DNA from: Flavobacteriaceae bacterium MAR_2009_75
GTDB lineage: Bacteria; Bacteroidota; Bacteroidia; Flavobacteriales; Flavobacteriaceae
DNA length: 64,000 bases
Reading direction: 5' to 3'
Assembly: GCA_002813285.1 (NCBI GenBank)
Contig: PHTZ01000001.1
Location: 4,277,501-4,341,500, forward strand
Shown: positions 1 through 8,003 of the stretch, piece after piece
Layout of the letters: every line of letters starts with the position of its first letter
How positions within the stretch are numbered: position 1 is the stretch's first letter
Position numbers and translations under genes: made by a program
Notes under the pieces: model-generated
Databases searched by the model: none
Seen by the model: only the letters and a program-made list of their open reading frames with translations
What the model was told of the DNA's origin: nothing

Positions 1-96
1 GTCGATGGGGTAGAGGTAATGAGTGACCATTTCGCCGATACTGAATACCGTTCTCATCTGGCAAAAGTCATGGTGAAAAGAGCGTTGGAAGCTTAG
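1..96 (+). CDS. C-terminal end of a xanthine/CO dehydrogenase-family FAD-binding subunit (partial)
   Basis: Frame 1 is open from the window edge to a TAG at 94-96 and encodes the last 31 residues of a protein. The tail contains D-T-E-Y-R-S-H-L-A followed by V-M-V-K-R-A-L. This resembles the end of the FAD-binding (CoxM/XdhB-type) subunit of molybdenum hydroxylases, where a (S/T)-x-E-Y-R-x-H-L-A element precedes a final R-A-L helix. Those subunits pass electrons between FeS clusters and NAD or quinone. The rest of the gene lies left of the window, so the assignment rests on this short tail only. A rho-independent terminator follows directly. Confidence 0.5.
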   Translation, partial: VDGVEVMSDHFADTEYRSHLAKVMVKRALEA

Positions 97-118
97 TAGT
101 TGACATTTTATTATTTAT

Positions 119-147
119 AACCCCAACTTCATAGGTTGGGGTTTTTG
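119..147 (+). terminator. Rho-independent terminator after the molybdo-flavoenzyme gene
   Basis: A 7-bp perfect stem (CCCCAAC at 121-127, GTTGGGG at 135-141) with a 7-nt loop is followed by five T residues. It lies 25 bp after the upstream stop codon. Confidence 0.85.
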
Positions 148-231
148 TATTTATCCTCATTAATTAAAAATTTCGAGTATAACGGTGCAAAAATCATTCT
201 GATTGCACTAAATCCTCATCAAGGTTATTTC

Positions 232-239
232 TAGTTTTG
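232..239 (+). promoter_or_regulatory. Possible Bacteroidota -7 box for the alcohol dehydrogenase gene
   Basis: TAGTTTTG matches the TAnnTTTG -7 consensus of Bacteroidota primary sigma factor promoters and sits 20 bp before the ATG at 259. The nearest TTG upstream (203-205) is further away than the usual 17-23 nt, so the -33 element is not convincing. Confidence 0.3.
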
Positions 240-258
240 CGGCAAATTAAATTTGAAT

Positions 259-1311
259 ATGAAAGAAGTGAAAGCATATGCAGCGTCCTCCAAAGAGGCA
301 GATTTAGAACCTTTTGATATTGAGAGAAGAAAACCTACTGCTGACGATGTAAAAATAGAGATTCATTATTGCGGTGTTTGCCATAGCGATTTACATCAAG
401 TACGAAACGATTGGAAAAATTCAGTTTATCCTGTAGTTCCCGGTCACGAAATTATCGGTGAGGTCACAGAGATTGGTGATAACGTAAAAAATTTCAAGGT
501 AGGTGATATGGTCGGTGTGGGCTGTTTGGTCGATTCTTGTCAAGAATGTAGTGCCTGTAAAGACGATTTGGAACAATTTTGTGAGAACGGAGCAACTTTT
601 ACTTACAATGGTGAAGACAAACATTTAGGGGGTCATACTTTCGGTGGATATTCTGAAAGCATTGTTGTCGATAAAGAATTCGTGTTGAAAGTGCCAAGTA
701 ATCTTGATGCCAAAGCAGCAGCACCATTATTGTGTGCAGGTATCACCACCTGGTCTCCTTTGTCACATTGGGGAGTTAAAAAAGGAGATAAAGTCGGAGT
801 TATCGGTCTTGGCGGCTTGGGGCACATGGGTGTAAAATTTGCACACGCTATGGGCGCTCATACCGTTATGATCACAACTTCACCGAACAAAAGTGAAGAT
901 GCCAAAGACTTAGGTGCCGATGAGGTTTTGATTTCTAAGGATGAAGAGCAAATGAAGAAGCATGCCAATTCATTCGATTTTCTTTTGAATACTATTCCCG
1001 TAGGTCACGATATGAACCCTTATGTGGGGTTGTTAAAGAGAGATTCGACTATGGTATTGGTAGGTGCTGTTGAACCTTTGGATTCCCTTCACGGTGGAGG
1101 TATTATAACAGGCAGAAAGCGTATCGCAGGCTCGTTGATCGGAGGTATTAAAGAAACTCAAGAAATGCTTGATTTTTGTGGGGAACATAATGTGGTTTCC
1201 GATATTGAAATGATTAATATTCAAGACATCAACGACGCGTATGATAGGTTACAAAAATCGGATGTTAAATACCGTTTTGTAATTGATATGAAGTCTTTGA
1301 AAGAAAGTTAA
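259..1311 (+). CDS. Zinc-dependent NAD(P) alcohol dehydrogenase, YahK/cinnamyl-alcohol type
   Basis: A 350-residue medium-chain dehydrogenase that oxidises alcohols or reduces aldehydes with NAD(P). Catalytic zinc ligands are visible as C41 in the G-V-C-H-S-D motif and H63-E64 in G-H-E. The structural zinc site is C94, C97, C100 and C108. A Rossmann motif G-L-G-G-L-G follows near residue 190. The length and motif order fit the YahK/CAD branch, which often prefers NADPH and a broad range of aldehydes; the substrate cannot be read from sequence. The frame also has a TTG two codons upstream (253), but the ATG at 259 gives the usual M-K-E-V start. The gene stands alone between two terminators. 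No Shine-Dalgarno sequence is present, as is normal here. Confidence 0.92.
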   Translation: MKEVKAYAASSKEADLEPFDIERRKPTADDVKIEIHYCGVCHSDLHQVRNDWKNSVYPVVPGHEIIGEVTEIGDNVKNFKVGDMVGVGCLVDSCQECSACKDDLEQFCENGATFTYNGEDKHLGGHTFGGYSESIVVDKEFVLKVPSNLDAKAAAPLLCAGITTWSPLSHWGVKKGDKVGVIGLGGLGHMGVKFAHAMGAHTVMITTSPNKSEDAKDLGADEVLISKDEEQMKKHANSFDFLLNTIPVGHDMNPYVGLLKRDSTMVLVGAVEPLDSLHGGGIITGRKRIAGSLIGGIKETQEMLDFCGEHNVVSDIEMINIQDINDAYDRLQKSDVKYRFVIDMKSLKES

Positions 1312-1334
1312 TATAGAAATATAAACTGTTGAAG

Positions 1335-1364
1335 AACCATCCGTTTTTACCGGATGGTTTTTTT
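1335..1364 (+). terminator. Rho-independent terminator of the alcohol dehydrogenase gene
   Basis: A 9-bp stem AACCATCCG (1335-1343) pairs with CGGATGGTT (1351-1359) and runs into a T tract. There is no T tract on the opposite strand, so it serves the plus-strand gene. Confidence 0.88.
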
Positions 1365-1370
1365 ATGCAT

Positions 1371-1736
1371 TTATTTTTTCTTTTTCTTACTGCGTGTGGC
1401 TTGAGGGTTGTAATCGAGGCATAACTGAATCCAATACGCTATATCCGTATCAGTGTCAAAGCCTTCTGCATCTACAAAAACAAAACCATTCATTGTTCGC
1501 CCGGTAAAGTTCATTTTTGAACAGTGAGGTCTGGATAAGGCCTTTTCATAGTTTTGTGGTCCAACACGACACATTAACTTTCCATCACCCGTCAACTTAT
1601 CTGATAGTAGGCCAAAACACATTTTATCATCCACCATAAAACAAAGTCCGCCCATCATCTTTTTCTCTTCGAAGTAGACCGATTTTTGTTTTAAGACCTG
1701 TCTTGACCTATCGGCCAAATATTCATCGTAAGCCAT
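1371..1736 (-). CDS. TfoX/Sxy N-terminal-domain protein
   Basis: A 121-residue protein made only of a TfoX N-terminal-like domain, ending in a lysine-rich tail (K-K-K-K-K). Family signs are the early K-K-M-M-G-G-L-C-F-M segment and the F-V-F-V-D-A-E-G-F stretch. TfoX/Sxy proteins of gamma-proteobacteria regulate competence with CRP, but stand-alone N-terminal-domain versions in Bacteroidota have no established role. The gene lies 17 bp downstream of the broken paiB-like gene on the same strand, so the two may have been co-transcribed. Confidence 0.8.
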   Translation of the reverse strand: MAYDEYLADRSRQVLKQKSVYFEEKKMMGGLCFMVDDKMCFGLLSDKLTGDGKLMCRVGPQNYEKALSRPHCSKMNFTGRTMNGFVFVDAEGFDTDTDIAYWIQLCLDYNPQATRSKKKKK

Positions 1737-1753
1737 ACATGATAGTTAAATGA

Positions 1754-2362
1754 TTAGCGCGATTTCTTCATTTCCTTTGCAATTGCCCTGCTTCCTTTGT
1801 CATCAAGCTCTTCTAGCTCGCTAATAATCTTGGTGTGATCTTGTTCTCTGTTCTGAGAAAGTTTGTACCGAGCCTGAATATCGGTTATTTCAATTTGAAA
1901 ACCTACAACACCCTTAACTTGCTTCAAGGTTCGTTCCGACATGTTTTTTAATGATACAGGCTGTTTTGATGATACTTCATAAGTGTCTACCAATCTATGC
2001 AAAGAAGCTATTACTTCCTCTTCGCTCAATATAGAAAGTTTTCCATAGACATGAACGGCTATATAGTTCCATGTAGGTACTTCTTCCTCCTTGTACCATG
2101 ATGAAGAAATATAGGCGTTGGCACGATTAAATATACAAAGCACTTCCTCTTCTGAAGCGAACTGTTTCCACTGAGTGTTCGCTTTGGCAATATGACCCGT
2201 AAGCACATGCAGACCTTGCATATTCTGCTCTAATTCGAGCGGAATATGGGTAGCGTGCGACCGGCCTTTAGAATGGGTGACTAAAACTCAGAAACTATGT
2301 TCTTTTAAGAATTGTTTGATTTCTTCAAAGTTCTCGTTTCTCTGATAAATGGGTACGTACAT
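1754..2362 (-). pseudogene. PaiB-family FMN-binding protein gene interrupted by an in-frame TGA
   Basis: Reading the minus strand from the ATG at 2362 gives M-Y-V-P-I-Y-Q-R-N, the classic PaiB start, then 24 residues to a TGA at 2290-2288. The same frame continues with V-L-V-T-H-S and reaches a normal end at 1754, for 203 codons in total, the usual length of the family. Downstream family signatures are intact: G-H-I-A-K-A-N, A-Y-I-S-S-S-W-Y and P-T-W-N-Y-I-A-V-H. PaiB proteins are split-barrel flavin-binding proteins first described as negative regulators of sporulation and protease genes in Bacillus. The stop could be a recent nonsense mutation (GGA or CGA to TGA) or a sequencing error. An internal ATG at 2221 could give a 155-residue product lacking the first strands of the barrel. 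Confidence 0.85.
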
Positions 2363-2486
2363 AGAAGATTGAAAATGAATACTATTAAAAATAGGTTAAA
2401 ACATTTTTACCGCCAACAATCTTTCGCTTTGCATTAAACATAACTATACTTCAGAAGTATTTTTAACAAAACAAAAAAATAGAAAT

Positions 2487-3317
2487 ATGCCATTTATAAC
2501 AAATAAAAAAGGAAAAGAACCCGTAGATATATTTTATGAAGACTATGGAAGCGGACAGCCGGTAATCTTAATTCACGGTTGGCCCTTAAGCCGAAAGTCA
2601 TGGGAGCAACAAGTTTGGAAAATTGTTGAGGAAGGCTACAGATGCATTTCATATGACCGTCGTGGCTTCGGTATTTCTTCTGCACCTTGGGGTGAATATG
2701 ATTATTCAGCGCTTACCAGTGATTTAAATACTCTTATTGAAGACTTAGATTTGAAAGATGCTGTACTTGTAGGTTTTTCAATGGGCGGTGGTGAAGTAGT
2801 TCGTTATTTTACCGATTTTGGTTCTGATAGAATAGCAAAGGCCGCACTTATCAGTTCTATTATTCCATTGGTAAAGAAAAAAGAGGACAACCCTGATGGA
2901 GTGCCGGAGAGTGCCTTGGACGATATAAAAGATGCATTACAAAAAGATCGTGTAGGATTTTTGAAAAACTTTCATAAAGGGTTTTATAACTACGACAAGA
3001 ACAAAGATAAGGTCAGCGAAGCCCAGTTAGATTATGATTTTATTATTGCTTCACACGCATCGCCAAGAGCGACCATTCAAACAGCTTTGGCTTGGATGCA
3101 TACCGACTTTAGGCCTGAACTGAAGAATGTTACCGTGCCTACCTTAATCGTACATGGTGACGCCGATGAAACGGTGCCACTGGCGACTTCAGCTGAACAA
3201 GCGGCTAAGGGAATTGCAGAGAACACTTTTGAGGTGATTGAAGGAGCACCACACGGGTTGAATGTAACTCATGCCGATCAATTAAATAAAATTCTGATAG
3301 ATTTTCTCAAAAAGTAG
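2487..3317 (+). CDS. Alpha/beta hydrolase, cofactor-free haloperoxidase/arylesterase type
   Basis: A 276-residue single-domain alpha/beta hydrolase of the non-haem chloroperoxidase/esterase group. Visible elements are the oxyanion-hole segment H30-G-W-P, D57-R-R-G-F-G, and the nucleophile elbow G-F-S98-M-G-G-G. The catalytic Asp lies in H-G-D-A-D-E-T-V-P and the catalytic His in G-A-P-H-G-L-N. These enzymes hydrolyse esters and can perhydrolyse carboxylic acids to peracids, which explains the peroxidase name; the physiological substrate is unknown. No signal peptide is present, so it is cytoplasmic. It is transcribed alone and has its own terminator. Confidence 0.9.
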   Translation: MPFITNKKGKEPVDIFYEDYGSGQPVILIHGWPLSRKSWEQQVWKIVEEGYRCISYDRRGFGISSAPWGEYDYSALTSDLNTLIEDLDLKDAVLVGFSMGGGEVVRYFTDFGSDRIAKAALISSIIPLVKKKEDNPDGVPESALDDIKDALQKDRVGFLKNFHKGFYNYDKNKDKVSEAQLDYDFIIASHASPRATIQTALAWMHTDFRPELKNVTVPTLIVHGDADETVPLATSAEQAAKGIAENTFEVIEGAPHGLNVTHADQLNKILIDFLKK

Positions 3318-3334
3318 TCTCTATCGATGATAAT

Positions 3335-3368
3335 AAAAGCCGGGCCCGTTTTGGTCTGGCTTTTGTTG
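3335..3368 (+). terminator. Rho-independent terminator of the alpha/beta hydrolase gene
   Basis: AAAAGCCGGGCC pairs with GGTCTGGCTTTT using G-T wobbles, followed by further T residues. It overlaps the region just before the next start codon at 3374. Confidence 0.75.
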
Positions 3369-3373
3369 TTTTA

Positions 3374-4543
3374 ATGAGTAATGAACGAGTGAAAATTTTT
3401 TTTAACATAGTTCGAGTGCTAGCTATCTTCGTGTTGCTGATTACCTGTAAGCAAGTGAGAAAAGCTACGGATCTTATAACGAAACCCTCTGCACGGGAAT
3501 TGTATGCTAGAAATCATGAAAATGACTCAGTTCGCTTTCCATTGTGGAAAAAATCATTTGAGTCTAGCTTGAAGGATAGTTTATCGATTGACCTGCCGTA
3601 TTCAGAAACCGGTACATATTTCGATGAACTCTACCGAACGTATAGTTATAACATAGAGCTCCATAAAGGCCGTACTTTTTTTGTTGAAATTCAAACGGAT
3701 ACTGTTGGAAAAAAGGTCTTTATCGATTTATATAAAATATCTAAGGATTCTTTGGGTACCTTAGAACTACTTGAATCTAATAACGAAAATAGAAAATCTA
3801 TAGAGTACCAGGTAGAAGATAGCGGAATATATAAGTTGACCATACAGCCGGAAATTGAAAAGACCAGTTCATTTTCAATGCGCTTATATACCCGTCCGGT
3901 TTTTCGCTTTCCTGTAGCAGGAAAAGATAATCAGGCCATTCAAAGTTTTTGGGGCGCTGCCAGAGATAGGGGCCGAAGAACTCATGAGGGTCTCGATATT
4001 TTCGCTGATCGGGGTACCCCGATTATCGCGGCTACTGATGGGCGTGTCAGTTCAACAGGTAATCGTGGTCTTGGTGGAAAACAAGTGTGGCAGCGAACCG
4101 GTATTTTTGGCTATTCGTTATATTATGCCCATCTAGACAGTATTCTGGTAAATTCAGGAGAAAAGGTAGAAACTGGTGATACCTTGGGGCTTGTCGGCAA
4201 TACCGGAAATGCGAGAACGACCAAACCTCACCTTCATTTTGGTATCTATCAAGGGTACCGTGGGGCGATAGACCCCTTGCCCTTCGTTCGGATCTCAGAA
4301 GTGCCACAATTTGAACCCTATAAGGATAGAATTGAAACACCCGTAATTAGCATCTCGGGTTCCAGAGCGAACCTTCGCAATAGGCCGAGTCTTGGCGGTG
4401 CTAAAATAGGGGAAGCCATTAAAAACGATACCCTTGCTCTTTTAGGGTTGACCGATAAATGGGCTCATGTTCAAAATCAAGAAGGCATGAAAGCGTTCGT
4501 GCATCTAAGTCTTGTTGATATTACGAATGCCAAAATTCAATAA
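3374..4543 (+). CDS. M23 peptidase lipoprotein with C-terminal SH3b domain
   Basis: A 389-residue predicted cell-wall hydrolase. The N-terminus has a hydrophobic segment ending in L-L-I-T-C25, a plausible lipobox. An uncharacterised beta-rich region covers about 60-180. The M23 (LytM) metallopeptidase domain shows H204-E-G-L-D208 and H286-L-H-F-G, the zinc-binding HxxxD and HxH pairs. The end (about 325-385) resembles a bacterial SH3 domain (A-N-L-R-N-R-P-S), a cell-wall-binding module. With all zinc ligands present it is likely an active endopeptidase on peptidoglycan cross-links, placed in the periplasm. It is convergent with the next gene; the stops are 1 bp apart. Confidence 0.88.
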   Translation: MSNERVKIFFNIVRVLAIFVLLITCKQVRKATDLITKPSARELYARNHENDSVRFPLWKKSFESSLKDSLSIDLPYSETGTYFDELYRTYSYNIELHKGRTFFVEIQTDTVGKKVFIDLYKISKDSLGTLELLESNNENRKSIEYQVEDSGIYKLTIQPEIEKTSSFSMRLYTRPVFRFPVAGKDNQAIQSFWGAARDRGRRTHEGLDIFADRGTPIIAATDGRVSSTGNRGLGGKQVWQRTGIFGYSLYYAHLDSILVNSGEKVETGDTLGLVGNTGNARTTKPHLHFGIYQGYRGAIDPLPFVRISEVPQFEPYKDRIETPVISISGSRANLRNRPSLGGAKIGEAIKNDTLALLGLTDKWAHVQNQEGMKAFVHLSLVDITNAKIQ

Positions 4544-4544
4544 G

Positions 4545-5378
4545 CTATTTTGAAAGTGCAGCGACCACGGGTAAATGGTCTGAAATATGTTTGCCATTTT
4601 TTAGGCGCTTATCGATATGCGAATATGATTTTACGTTAAAACCTGAAGTGAAGATATAATCGATTCTACGGCTAATGGGTTCTTCAAGATTAAAGCCGTT
4701 GAAGGTGCCTATGGGTCCTTCGTTCGATTTTTCAGTAACCTTCAAGCCATCATCCATTTTGCGAGATAAAATTTGGATAGGCTTTTGTTCCGGTTGAAGA
4801 TTCAAGTCGCCCATGAGAACTACTGGCAGATGATTTCCGTTAATCTCTTTTATTTTTTTGAGAATTAATTTGACCGATTTCTTCCTTGCCTTTTCACCTC
4901 GATGGTCAAAATGCGTGTTGAAGACCCAAAACTTTCCATTGGTATTTTTCTTCTCAAGAAGGGCGTAGGTACAGATGCGCTCTAAGGCGGCATCCCAACC
5001 TATTGAAATTTTTTCCGGTGTATTCGAAAGCCAAAATGTTCCGGATTCGGAAAGGGTGAACTCATCTTTATTATAAAAAATGGGGGAGAACTCGCCTTTT
5101 TCTTTACCGTCTTCCCTGCCTACCCCCACATAGGAATAAGCGGGCAGTGATTTATCAAAATATTGCAACTGGGACGATAGAACTTCTTGCATTCCCACCA
5201 CGGCAGGTTGAAGTTTTTCGAGAAGCTGAACCATAGGTTGCTTTCTGTCGTTCCAATTATTGACCGTATCGTTTTTGTTGTCGTATTTGATATTATAGGT
5301 TATAACCTTTAGGTCTTGCCCAAAACCGGTGACCAGACTAAGAAAGAAAACTATTGAAAGTATGAATTTTAATTTCAT
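4545..5378 (-). CDS. Secreted endonuclease/exonuclease/phosphatase-family hydrolase
   Basis: A 277-residue protein with a cleavable signal peptide (hydrophobic stretch about 5-20, then Q-D-L-K). It contains the EEP superfamily metal and catalytic motifs: M-Q-E-V near residue 65, N-T-H-F-D-H, G-D-L-N and the final S-D-H-L-P-V. This fold includes DNases, sphingomyelinases and inositol phosphatases. The short architecture and export resemble the many Bacteroidota proteins annotated only as EEP family, so the substrate is open. It could recover phosphate from extracellular nucleic acid or phosphoester. Monocistronic by position. Confidence 0.88.
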   Translation of the reverse strand: MKLKFILSIVFFLSLVTGFGQDLKVITYNIKYDNKNDTVNNWNDRKQPMVQLLEKLQPAVVGMQEVLSSQLQYFDKSLPAYSYVGVGREDGKEKGEFSPIFYNKDEFTLSESGTFWLSNTPEKISIGWDAALERICTYALLEKKNTNGKFWVFNTHFDHRGEKARKKSVKLILKKIKEINGNHLPVVLMGDLNLQPEQKPIQILSRKMDDGLKVTEKSNEGPIGTFNGFNLEEPISRRIDYIFTSGFNVKSYSHIDKRLKNGKHISDHLPVVAALSK

Positions 5379-5585
5379 TTTTATATCGTGTTGAATTGAC
5401 CAAATTAGACATTTTCATGCCAATATGTTTAAAGTTTGTACAGATTATTATTGAAAGACACCCTTTCTTAAACAGGAGAAATATTTTTCGGATGCAGTCA
5501 AAAAACGGTGCGTAAAGGCTATGGTTCTGAAAGTTTTAAACATATTTTCGGGCATAGAAACCACAGCCTAATCCCTATATCATTT

Positions 5586-6617
5586 ATGAAGTCAATACAT
5601 CCCAATGTTATTCGACAAATATTCGTATTGCTCCTGATTTTATTGATGGGAGGTCTTATTTTTTGGGAAATAGTTCCGTATCTCTCGGGAATCCTTGGTG
5701 CAATAACCATTCATGTGCTTTTTAGAAAATGGATGGCTAAGTTGGTTAAAAAGGGTTGGAATCCGAATTTAGCGGCCACCTTGATTATGTTTATATCCTT
5801 TGTTGGTATACTCGTACCGGTTTCAGGACTCATAGCCATGTTAGGAAGTAAAATAAGCAGTGCGGTCGAGAAATCGGAAAGTGTTATAGAAGCTTTTAAA
5901 AACCAGCTGTATGTGGTTGAAAAGGCGGTAGACTACGATTTGACTTCTCAAATAGACCCTTCCGGAGCTTCATCTTGGCTGACCCAGCACGTCTCGACCT
6001 TTGCTGGCAGCACGTTTACCATGTTCATTGCAATTGCTATCATGTACTTTCTATTGTACTATATGCTGACCAATAGAAAACAGTTGAAAGAATCTTTGTT
6101 CGAATACCTTCCCATAAGTAAAAAGAACCTTCGACTTATAGGAGATGAAGTTCAAGCCATGGTGCGTTCCAACGCTCTCGGTATTCCAATGGTAGCCGTA
6201 GCGCAGGGTATAGTGGCTCTTATAGGTTTTTTTATCTTTGGCATCGAAAACCCGTTCTTTTGGTTTGTTATAGTGGCTATTGGATCGATGATTCCCTTTA
6301 TAGGTACCTTGATCGGTATTCTGCCGGTGTTTATATTGACCCTGACCAACGGTAACGATTTTCAAGCTTGGGGCATACTATTATATGGTCTCATAGTAGT
6401 AGGTTCTACCGACAACGTAATTCGGCTTTACGTACTTAGAAAATTAGACAATGTACACCCGTTGATTACCCTGATAGGGGTAATCGTAGGAGTGCCCCTT
6501 TTCGGTTTTATTGGATTGATTTTTGGGCCCTTGCTTATCAGCCTTTTCTTGATAGTTGTCAAGATTTACAAAAAAGAATATGGCGAAAAAATAGAAGGCC
6601 AAGAAGAACGCCTATAA
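5586..6617 (+). CDS. AI-2E/PerM-family membrane permease
   Basis: A 343-residue inner-membrane protein with about eight hydrophobic segments. Two N-terminal helices are followed by a soluble amphipathic region (about 75-135) and a block of C-terminal helices containing P-L-F-G-F-I-G-L-I-F-G-P, the characteristic family signature. Members include TqsA, which exports autoinducer-2, and PerM/YdiK, whose cargo is unknown; some flavobacterial homologues are implicated in ion or antiporter functions. The open frame extends to a GTG at 5508, but the ATG at 5586 gives the usual short N-terminus and is preferred. It is convergent with the helicase gene. Confidence 0.85.
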   Translation: MKSIHPNVIRQIFVLLLILLMGGLIFWEIVPYLSGILGAITIHVLFRKWMAKLVKKGWNPNLAATLIMFISFVGILVPVSGLIAMLGSKISSAVEKSESVIEAFKNQLYVVEKAVDYDLTSQIDPSGASSWLTQHVSTFAGSTFTMFIAIAIMYFLLYYMLTNRKQLKESLFEYLPISKKNLRLIGDEVQAMVRSNALGIPMVAVAQGIVALIGFFIFGIENPFFWFVIVAIGSMIPFIGTLIGILPVFILTLTNGNDFQAWGILLYGLIVVGSTDNVIRLYVLRKLDNVHPLITLIGVIVGVPLFGFIGLIFGPLLISLFLIVVKIYKKEYGEKIEGQEERL

Positions 6618-6635
6618 GTAGATTAGAACTTAGTT

Positions 6636-7943
6636 CTAGTCCTCGCTTCTGCGTCTATTACTGTTCTGGCCGCTATTACGATTTTTATTATTTCTACCCC
6701 GGTAACTTGAATTTCTTCGTTTGTTCCGATTTCTATTTCGATTTTGAGTAGAATTCTGGTTTCTACCTTGATTCGAATTTTGATTTTCTTCTTCCGCTGA
6801 ATCTTCATCATCAACAAATTGATGTTCGGGCATGCGGGGCACTTCTTGCTTAATCAACTTTTCGATATCTCTCAAATATGGTCTTTCCTCCTTATCACAA
6901 AAAGATAAGGCGATTCCGCTGGCATTGGCACGACCGGTTCTACCGATTCGATGCACATATGTTTCAGGTACATTGGGCAAATCATAATTGATGACCAACG
7001 AAAGGTCTTCAACATCTATTCCACGGGCAGCGATATCGGTAGCAATCAATATGCGTAATTTACCATCTTTAAAGTTACCCAAAGCCTTTTGTCTGGCAGT
7101 TTGACTCTTGTTTCCGTGTATTGCCGCAGAATTAATATTCGCCTGAGACAATTTTTTAACAATTTTGTTCGCGCCATGCTTCGTTCTTGAAAAGACCAAA
7201 ACAGTATCACTAGGGTTTTCGTTCAATATATGCACTAGCAATTTGGGTTTGTTTTTCTTGCTAACAAAATAAACACCTTGCTCAACTTTCTCGGCAGTGG
7301 CCTGTTGGGGTTTTATAGTAACCCGTTGGAAATCGCCCAACATTTTTTGTGATAGTTGTACAATAGCTTGGGGCATAGTGGCCGAGAAAAACAACGATTG
7401 CCGTTTTGCAGGCAATTGTGCGATAATTTTTTTAATGTCGTGTACAAAGCCCATATCGAGCATTTGGTCCGCTTCATCAAGTACCACAAATTCAAGGTCA
7501 CGAAAGGTAATAAAACCTTGCCCCATTAAATCGAGTAGTCGACCGGGTGTAGCAACAAGAATGTCGATACCGTTTCTGAGCGCGTTTACTTGTTTGCCTT
7601 GTTTTACGCCTCCAAAGATTACGGTGTTTCTAAGCCCCGTATGTTTACCGTATGCGGTAAGACTATCACCGATTTGCAGGGCCAGTTCCCGCGTTGGCGT
7701 TACGATTAAAGCCTTTATTTTTCGTTTACCTTTCTGTCCGTTCTGTGATTGGTACAGATGGTGGAGTATTGGTATACCGAAGGCGGCTGTTTTACCTGTT
7801 CCGGTTTGTGCGACTCCTAAAAGGTCTTTGCCCTTCAGCAGTATAGGTATAGCTTGTTGTTGTATTGGGGTGGGAGAAGTATAACCTTCGGCTTCTACTG
7901 CCTTGAGTATAGGTTCGGCCAGGCCGAGTTCTTTAAATGTCAT
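6636..7943 (-). CDS. DEAD-box ATP-dependent RNA helicase (RhlE-like)
   Basis: A 435-residue RNA helicase with the full motif set: Q motif ([10 protein letters not shown]), motif I A-Q-T-G-T-G-K51-[22 protein letters not shown] and H-R-I-G-R-T-G-R. After the second RecA domain (about residue 370) comes a low-complexity tail rich in Asn, Arg, Gln and Ser. Such basic disordered tails bind RNA and promote condensate formation in RhlE-type helicases. The likely role is unwinding of structured RNA in ribosome assembly or mRNA decay, especially in the cold. Monocistronic. Confidence 0.93.
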   Translation of the reverse strand: MTFKELGLAEPILKAVEAEGYTSPTPIQQQAIPILLKGKDLLGVAQTGTGKTAAFGIPILHHLYQSQNGQKGKRKIKALIVTPTRELALQIGDSLTAYGKHTGLRNTVIFGGVKQGKQVNALRNGIDILVATPGRLLDLMGQGFITFRDLEFVVLDEADQMLDMGFVHDIKKIIAQLPAKRQSLFFSATMPQAIVQLSQKMLGDFQRVTIKPQQATAEKVEQGVYFVSKKNKPKLLVHILNENPSDTVLVFSRTKHGANKIVKKLSQANINSAAIHGNKSQTARQKALGNFKDGKLRILIATDIAARGIDVEDLSLVINYDLPNVPETYVHRIGRTGRANASGIALSFCDKEERPYLRDIEKLIKQEVPRMPEHQFVDDEDSAEEENQNSNQGRNQNSTQNRNRNRNKRRNSSYRGRNNKNRNSGQNSNRRRSED

Positions 7944-8003
7944 ATGTTGTAAATGTGCCGCGAAGGTACGTTTATTTAAGGTAGTAATTAAATAACCCTT
8001 CGT

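Noticed and set aside
7297-7884. A 195-codon plus-strand frame opposite the DEAD-box helicase
   Set aside because: It is fully antisense to a strongly conserved gene and is rich in Cys, Ser and Ile as expected of a shadow frame.
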